Of a DNA stretch of 34,894 nt, positions 29,881-34,894 are shown piece after piece. The stretch covers positions 1 through 34,894 of the forward strand of contig JAVHLG010000040.1 in assembly GCA_031082225.1 (NCBI GenBank), read 5' to 3'. The notes beneath the pieces are model-generated. The model saw only the letters and a program-made list of their open reading frames with translations. It was not told where the DNA came from and made no database searches. This stretch comes from Desulfovibrionaceae bacterium (GTDB taxonomy: Bacteria > Desulfobacterota > Desulfovibrionia > Desulfovibrionales > Desulfovibrionaceae). The position numbers were made by a program, and so were the translations under genes. The stretch's first letter is position 1. Every line of letters starts with the position of its first letter.

Positions 29881-31050
29881 TTACATGATGGACGCGATGC
29901 GTGACAGGGCCTCCTCCAGGCGCTCCTTGCCCACGGTCAGGGCGATGCGGAAAAATCCCTCGCCGGGCGCGCCGAAGCCGTTGCCCGGGGTGAGCACCAC
30001 GCCGGTGTTTTTGAGCACCCTGGACACGAACCCGGCCGAGGTCTCCCCCGCCGGGACGCGGCACCACAGATAGAACGAGGCCTCGGGAACGCGGCAGTCG
30101 AGTCCCATCGTGCGCAGGGCGGGCACGGCGATGTCCCGGCGTTCCTTATAGATGGCCCGAAACGAGGCGGCATGCGGTTCGCCCTTGGTCAGGGCCGCCA
30201 CCCCGGCCTCCTGCACGGCCTGGAAGATGCCCGAATCCACGTTTTCCTTGATTTTTCCAAGGCCTTTGACCAGACTTTCATTGCCCACGGCCATGCCGAT
30301 GCGCCAGCCGGTCATGTTGTAGGTCTTGGACAGGCTGTGGAACTCCACGGCCACCTCCCTGGCCCCTTCGATCTCCAGGATGGACAGGGGCTTTTTGGCC
30401 GGGTCATAGTACATCTCGGTGTAGGCCGCGTCGGACACTACGATGGTCCCCGTCTCCCTGGCCTTTTTCACCAGCTTCTCGTAGAACTCGCGGGGAGCCG
30501 TGGCCCCGGTGGGGTTGTTGGGATAGTTGACGAAGATCATCCTGGCCCGGTCCCACTGGGCGTCAGTCACGGCGTCCAGGTCCGGCAGAAAGTCGTTGTC
30601 CGGGGTCAGGGGCAGTATCAGCGACTCCCCCCCGGCGAATCCCGTGGCCACCGGATAGACCGGATAGTTGGGCGAGGCGATAAGCGCCAGATCCCCGGGA
30701 TCGATGAAGGCCAGGGGAAAATGGGCGATGCCCTCCTTGGATCCGATGAGGCTCACCACCTCGTTGTCCGGGTCCAGGTCCACGCCGAAGCGGGTGGCGT
30801 ACCAGTCGGCCACGGCCCTGCGGAAGGACATAAGGCCCGTATACGAGGGGTATTGATGGTTTTCCGGCTTTTTGGCCGCTGCGTGCAGGGCCTCGATGAT
30901 GAAATCCGGGGTGGGCAGGTCCGGATCGCCGATGCCCAGGGAAATGATGTCCATGCCCTGGCTTTTGACTTCCGCCTTGAGCCGGTCGATTTCGGCGAAA
31001 AGGTATGGGGGAAGTTTGGCCACGCGGTCGGCGAGTCGAAACTGGGTCAT
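29881..31050 (-). CDS. dapL: LL-diaminopimelate aminotransferase, DapL type
   Basis: A 389-aa pyridoxal-phosphate aminotransferase of class I. The Schiff-base lysine is Lys242 in FHSLSKTYNMTGWRIGMA; other marks are YPSYTGLMSFRRAVADWY, IFVNYPNNPTGA and the C-terminal GNGFGAPGEGFFRIALT. The whole sequence resembles the Desulfovibrio LL-DAP aminotransferase, which makes LL-diaminopimelate directly from tetrahydrodipicolinate for lysine and peptidoglycan. An aspartate aminotransferase function cannot be excluded from sequence alone. AAAGGAG lies nine bases before the ATG at 31050; a longer in-frame start (31338) runs into xerD and is rejected. Its promoter lies between it and xerD, which is divergent. 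Confidence 0.9.
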   Translation of the reverse strand: MTQFRLADRVAKLPPYLFAEIDRLKAEVKSQGMDIISLGIGDPDLPTPDFIIEALHAAAKKPENHQYPSYTGLMSFRRAVADWYATRFGVDLDPDNEVVSLIGSKEGIAHFPLAFIDPGDLALIASPNYPVYPVATGFAGGESLILPLTPDNDFLPDLDAVTDAQWDRARMIFVNYPNNPTGATAPREFYEKLVKKARETGTIVVSDAAYTEMYYDPAKKPLSILEIEGAREVAVEFHSLSKTYNMTGWRIGMAVGNESLVKGLGKIKENVDSGIFQAVQEAGVAALTKGEPHAASFRAIYKERRDIAVPALRTMGLDCRVPEASFYLWCRVPAGETSAGFVSRVLKNTGVVLTPGNGFGAPGEGFFRIALTVGKERLEEALSRIASIM

Positions 31051-31122
31051 GCGGTCGCTCCTTTCCAGCGGGATGTCGCGCCCTGGTGCAGGGAAATGCT
31101 CCGGCGTGCGGCGCGGTGTGGC

Positions 31123-31152
31123 TTCATAAAAAGAGGTGGCGTCCCGTGTCAA
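31123..31152 (-). promoter_or_regulatory. Candidate dapL promoter overlapping the xerD start
   Basis: The minus strand has a perfect TTGACA (31152-31147) and TATGAA (31128-31123) with an 18-bp spacer. The -35 box shares bases with the xerD start codon region. Confidence 0.4.
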
Positions 31153-32111
31153 TGAAAAGGCCGCCCGGCCCCCCCCCGGCGCGACGCCCGGAGGCAGCCG
31201 CCGTCCACCCCATGGTGGACCGCTACCTGGAGCACCTCCTGGTCGTGAAGGGCCTGTCCGAAAACAGCCTGTCCGCCTATTCCCTTGATCTCGACTTCTT
31301 CCAGCGCTTTCTGGCCGAACGCGGCGGCGATGTCGCATCCGTCACCGACGAGACCGTCTTCCTCTATCTCATGCACCTGCGCACGCGCGGCCTGTCCAGC
31401 CGGTCCATGGCCCGGCACCTGTCCGCCCTGCGCGGATTTTACGCCTTCGCCGCCGACGAGGGTTTCCTGGCCGAAAGCCCGGCAGCCCTGGTGGAAAGCC
31501 CCAAACTGCCGCGCCTTCTGCCCGACGTCCTGACCACGGACGAGGTGGCCCGGCTGCTTTCCGCCCCGGACATGGACACCCCCCTGGGCTTTCGGGACAA
31601 GGCCATGCTGGAATTGCTCTACGCCGCCGGGCTGCGGGTCTCGGAACTGGTGACCCTGGCCCCGCTGGACTTCGACGCCCAGACCGGGCTGCTCAGGATC
31701 TTCGGCAAGGGCGCCAAGGAACGGCTGGTGCCCATCCACTACCTGGCCCAGGACATCTGCATCCGCTACCTGCACAGCGTGCGCGGGGCCTTCAAGCCCG
31801 TGGAGCGCTATTTTTTCCTCAACCGCTCGGGCAAGGGCCTGACCCGGCAGGGGGTCTGGAAGCTCATCAAGCGCTACGCCCTCCAGGCGGACATCCAAAA
31901 GGCCATCAGCCCCCACAGCCTGCGCCACTCCTTCGCCACCCACCTGCTCGAAGGCGGCGCGGACCTGCGCACGGTGCAGATGCTGCTTGGCCACGCGGAC
32001 ATCAGCGCCACGGAAATCTACACCCACGTCCAGGCCACACGGCTGCTGGCGGTCCACGACGCCTACCACCCCCGCTCCCGCATGGCCCTGAAACACGACC
32101 GGCAACCTTGA
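31152..32111 (+). CDS. xerD: Tyrosine recombinase XerD
   Basis: A 319-aa site-specific tyrosine recombinase of the XerC/XerD kind, which resolves chromosome dimers at dif. The N-terminal core-binding domain (VDRYLEHLLVVKGLSENSLSAY) precedes the catalytic domain with GLRVSELV (first Arg), KGAKERLVP (Lys), HSLRHSFATHLLEGGAD (His/Arg), LGHADIS and the nucleophile tyrosine in TEIYTHV. This sequence order and length are XerD-like, not phage-integrase-like. Two starts are possible: ATG at 31152, or GTG at 31146 with GAGG nine bases upstream. The DHH-CBS fusion gene starts seven bases after the stop, so they are one operon. Confidence 0.95.
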   Translation: MKRPPGPPPARRPEAAAVHPMVDRYLEHLLVVKGLSENSLSAYSLDLDFFQRFLAERGGDVASVTDETVFLYLMHLRTRGLSSRSMARHLSALRGFYAFAADEGFLAESPAALVESPKLPRLLPDVLTTDEVARLLSAPDMDTPLGFRDKAMLELLYAAGLRVSELVTLAPLDFDAQTGLLRIFGKGAKERLVPIHYLAQDICIRYLHSVRGAFKPVERYFFLNRSGKGLTRQGVWKLIKRYALQADIQKAISPHSLRHSFATHLLEGGADLRTVQMLLGHADISATEIYTHVQATRLLAVHDAYHPRSRMALKHDRQP

Positions 32112-32118
32112 AGGATCT

Positions 32119-34812
32119 ATGCCCCTATCCCTCCCCTCTCCCACCGTCGTCATCACCGGGCACAGCAACGCCGACTTCGACTGCCTGGCGGCCATCGTGG
32201 CCGCCGGCAAGCTCTATCCCGGCGCGGCGCTCGTTTTTCCCGGCAGCCAGGAAAAAAACCTGCGCCACTTTTTCATCCAAAGCGCCACGTATATGTTCAA
32301 TTTCAAAAATTTCAAGGACATCGACACCAGCCAGACGACCACCCTGGTCATGGTGGACACCCGCCAGAAAAACCGGGTGGCCCACGTGGCCCCGCTTTTC
32401 GACAGGCCGGACCTGATCGTCCACTGCTTCGACCACCATCCCGATTCCGACGACGACGTCGCCGCCGCCGTCTCCCTGGTCAAGCCCTGGGGCTCCACTG
32501 CGGGCATCCTGGTCAAGGAGATCCGCGACCGGGGCCTGACCGTGACCCCGGACGAGGCCACCATCATGGGCCTGGGCATCTACGAGGACACGGGCTCCTT
32601 CACCTTCAACTCCACCACCGAGCACGACCTGGCCGCCGCCGCCTGGCTGCGGGCCTCGGGCATGGATGTCAACGTCATCGCCGACCTCATGACCCGGGAA
32701 CTGAGCAGCGAACAGATCACCATCATGAGCGGGCTCATCGAGACCGCAGCCACCCACGACATCAACGGCGTGGAGGTGGTGGTGGCCGAGGCCTACTGCG
32801 AACGCTACGTGGGCGACTTCGCCCTTCTGGTCCACAAGTTTCTGGACATGGAGAACATCCGGGTGCTCTTCGCCCTGGGGATGATGAACGACCGGGTGCA
32901 TCTGGTGGCCCGCTCCCGCAGCCCGGACGTGGACGTGGGCCGCATCTGCTCCTCGCTTGGCGGCGGCGGACACGCCTACGCGGCCTCGGCCTCGATCAAG
33001 AACAAGACCATGACCCAGGTCAAGGAGGAGCTCTTCGCCCTGCTCTATTCCCAGATCAACCCCCAGATACGCATCCGCCAGCTCATGAGCCGCCCGGCCA
33101 TCAGCGTGGCCGAGGACGAGCGCATCGACAAGGCCGCCGAGATCATGACCCGCTACGGATTGAAGGCCCTGCCCGTGGTCCGCCCGGGCACAAAGATCTG
33201 CGTGGGGGTGCTTGAGCACGACATCATGGACAAGGCCGTCAAGCACGGTCTGGGCGAATTCGCCGTGGACGAATACATGATCCGCGACCCGGCCACGGTC
33301 TCCCCGGACACGGATCTGTATCCCCTCATGGAGATCATCCTGGGTCGGCGGCAGAGGCTGGCCCCGGTGGTGGAGAACGGAGAGCTGGCGGGCGTGGTCA
33401 CCCGCACGGACCTGGTCAACACCCTGGTCCAGGAACCCGCCCGCATCCCGGAGTCGCTTCTTCCTGAACGCAAGCGCGAACGCAGCGTGGCCGCGCTTTT
33501 GCGCGAACGGCTGCCCAAGGAGCTGTGCGCCCTGCTCAAGGAGATCGGCGAACTGGGCCAGGCCCGGGGCGTGGCCGTATATGTGGTGGGCGGCTTCGTG
33601 CGCGACCTGATGCTGCACCAGCCCAATTTCGACGTGGACCTGGTGGTGGAGGGCGACGGCATCGCCTTTGCCGAGGCCATGGCCCAGGCCTACGGCGGAC
33701 GGGCCAAGTCCCACCCCAAGTTCAAGACCGCCGTGGTGGTCCTGGGCGACGGCCGCCGCATCGACGTGGCCACGGCCCGCCTGGAATACTACGAATACCC
33801 CGCCGCCCTGCCCACGGTGGAGCTTTCCTCCATCAAGATGGACCTCTACCGCCGCGATTTCACCATCAACGCCCTGGCCGTGCATCTCAATCCCGGCCAC
33901 TTCGGCGATCTGGTGGACTTTTTCGGGGCCCAGCGCGACATCAAGGACCGGGTGGTGCGCGTCCTGCACTCCTTAAGCTTCGTGGAAGACCCCACCCGCA
34001 TCCTGCGGGCCATCCGCTTCAGCGAACGCTACGGATTCCGCATCGGGGCCCAGACCGAGCGCCTGATCAAAAACGCCCTGCAGCACAACTTCTTCCACAA
34101 GCTCTCCGGCGCCCGCCTGTTCCACGAAATCTCGCTGATCCTCAGCGAGGACAACCCCCTGGCCTGCCTGCGCCGCATGCAGCACTACAAGCTTCTGGCC
34201 GCCATCCACCCCCTGCTCAACCTCGACCCTCCCAAGGAGGCCCTGCTCACGGCCACGGACAACGTCATCAAGTGGTTCCGGCTGCTGTACATCGAGGCCG
34301 CGCCGCGCATCTGGCTGGTCTTTTTCCTGGCCCTGTGCTCCGGGCTGGATGACGAACAGTTCGAAATCATCGCCAGACGCCTGGGCTTCTCCAAAAAGGT
34401 GCTGGCCGACATCAGCGGCCTGCGCCACGCCATACGCCAGACCGCCCACCGCCTCTACAACTGGGAATATCTCAGGCTGCCCGTCAGCGAGCTGTATTTC
34501 CTCCTGGGTGCCCTGCCCCTGGAAGGCCTGCTCTACCTCATGGCCCGAAACCCCAAGGAATCCATCCAAAAACACATTTCGCTCTACCTGACCAAACTTC
34601 GGGACACCCAGATCGAGATCACCGGCGACGACCTCCAGTTCATGGGCGTGGACCCCGGCCCTCGCTACGGCCGCATCCTGCGCGCCGTCACCGCCGCCGC
34701 CGTGGACGGCGTGGCCACCAGCCGCGAACGACAACTGGAACTGGCCGGACGCCTGGCCCGGGGCGAGATATCCGACGAGCCGCCCGTGTGGGACATGCCC
34801 GAGGCCCAATAA
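32119..34812 (+). CDS. DHH-CBS-CBS-poly(A) polymerase/tRNA nucleotidyltransferase fusion
   Basis: An 897-aa multidomain protein. Residues 1-305 form a DHH phosphoesterase-like domain (HCFDHHPDSDDD, and GGGGHAYAASASIK of the DHHA1 part). Two CBS domains follow at about 315-443. The class II nucleotidyltransferase head starts near 488 (YVVGGFVRDLMLHQPNFDVD, with the DxD metal site) and continues with FVEDPTRILRAIRFSERYGF and the C-terminal tRNA-binding body. This architecture is known from deltaproteobacteria, Aquificales and Thermotogae, where it adds A or CCA ends to tRNA. Which nucleotides are added here is not clear from sequence, because a second enzyme could share the task. AAGGA precedes the ATG. 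A 23-bp repeat array begins directly after the stop. Confidence 0.92.
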   Translation: MPLSLPSPTVVITGHSNADFDCLAAIVAAGKLYPGAALVFPGSQEKNLRHFFIQSATYMFNFKNFKDIDTSQTTTLVMVDTRQKNRVAHVAPLFDRPDLIVHCFDHHPDSDDDVAAAVSLVKPWGSTAGILVKEIRDRGLTVTPDEATIMGLGIYEDTGSFTFNSTTEHDLAAAAWLRASGMDVNVIADLMTRELSSEQITIMSGLIETAATHDINGVEVVVAEAYCERYVGDFALLVHKFLDMENIRVLFALGMMNDRVHLVARSRSPDVDVGRICSSLGGGGHAYAASASIKNKTMTQVKEELFALLYSQINPQIRIRQLMSRPAISVAEDERIDKAAEIMTRYGLKALPVVRPGTKICVGVLEHDIMDKAVKHGLGEFAVDEYMIRDPATVSPDTDLYPLMEIILGRRQRLAPVVENGELAGVVTRTDLVNTLVQEPARIPESLLPERKRERSVAALLRERLPKELCALLKEIGELGQARGVAVYVVGGFVRDLMLHQPNFDVDLVVEGDGIAFAEAMAQAYGGRAKSHPKFKTAVVVLGDGRRIDVATARLEYYEYPAALPTVELSSIKMDLYRRDFTINALAVHLNPGHFGDLVDFFGAQRDIKDRVVRVLHSLSFVEDPTRILRAIRFSERYGFRIGAQTERLIKNALQHNFFHKLSGARLFHEISLILSEDNPLACLRRMQHYKLLAAIHPLLNLDPPKEALLTATDNVIKWFRLLYIEAAPRIWLVFFLALCSGLDDEQFEIIARRLGFSKKVLADISGLRHAIRQTAHRLYNWEYLRLPVSELYFLLGALPLEGLLYLMARNPKESIQKHISLYLTKLRDTQIEITGDDLQFMGVDPGPRYGRILRAVTAAAVDGVATSRERQLELAGRLARGEISDEPPVWDMPEAQ

Positions 34813-34894
34813 GCGTCGGGGCTGCCGCCCCGCCCTGCGTCGGGGCTGCCGCCCGCCCTGCGTCGGGGCTGCCGCCCGCCCTGCGTCGGGGCTG
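34813..34894. repeat. 23-bp tandem repeat, cut by the window end
   Basis: Units of GCGTCGGGGCTGCCGCCCGCCCT start immediately after the stop codon: a 24-bp first unit (34813-34836, one extra C), two exact 23-bp units (34837-34859, 34860-34882) and 12 bases of a fourth. Each contains a short GGGGC-TGCC-GCCC inverted repeat. The number of copies beyond the window is unknown. Confidence 0.9.

Noticed and set aside
31152-32111. Phage integrase marking a prophage
   Set aside because: Sequence order and length are those of housekeeping XerD, and no phage genes accompany it.

Overview
The window is GC-rich bacterial chromosome. Gene content points to a delta-proteobacterial sulfate reducer of the Desulfovibrionaceae: hydrogenase maturation genes hypA and hypB, a DapL-type aminotransferase of the short-lysine-pathway kind known from Desulfovibrio, an amphi-Trp protein, and a DHH-CBS-poly(A)-polymerase fusion. 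The family assignment is inferred from gene content and protein similarity in memory; no search was run. Nearly all of it is core housekeeping DNA. I found no CRISPR array, insertion sequence, prophage or intact biosynthetic cluster.

Layout. 1-164 holds the 3' end of an XRE-type regulator, followed by about 320 bp of more AT-rich DNA that ends at the 3' side of a tRNA-Leu(CAA) gene. 695-2860 (+) carries a DUF554 membrane protein, hypA, hypB and an amphi-Trp protein. 2903-20516 is one long minus-strand run. In transcription order it has an M29 aminopeptidase, a small exported protein, cheW, mfd, a lipoprotein peptidyl-prolyl isomerase, a SurA-like chaperone, a RodZ-like protein, recO, glyQ, glyS, rpsT and a CHASE4-HAMP-PAS sensor kinase. 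20660-22338 (+) has a PAS sensor kinase and infA. 22400-24007 (-) is a beta-CASP RNA metallohydrolase. 24179-25338 (+) has a LOG-family protein and a GNAT acetyltransferase. 25308-31050 (-) holds, in transcription order, dapL, folK, a small membrane-anchored YHS-like protein, a fructose-6-phosphate aldolase-type transaldolase, an SGNH hydrolase and uvrC. 31152-34812 (+) has xerD and the DHH-CBS-CBS-poly(A) polymerase fusion, and the window ends inside a 23-bp tandem repeat.

How genes may work together. mfd and uvrC belong to transcription-coupled and global nucleotide excision repair, and recO and xerD to recombination and chromosome resolution. glyQ/glyS, rpsT, infA, tRNA-Leu and the tRNA nucleotidyltransferase-like fusion serve translation. 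The most distinctive stretch is 10037-14540. There a RodZ-like membrane protein with two C-terminal DUF4115-type domains sits two genes downstream of a PPIase lipoprotein whose C-terminus looks like a third copy of the same domain, with a SurA-like chaperone in between. This suggests a coordinated cell-envelope module.

Other items worth attention are a 19-bp tandem array (with a 57-bp higher-order repeat) just upstream of a near-consensus promoter at 27993-28021, a perfect 32-bp palindromic terminator about 155 nt past rpsT, a palindrome at the predicted cheW start site, a folK gene without a normal start, and several TTG starts. I did not find convincing evidence of a wholly new system.
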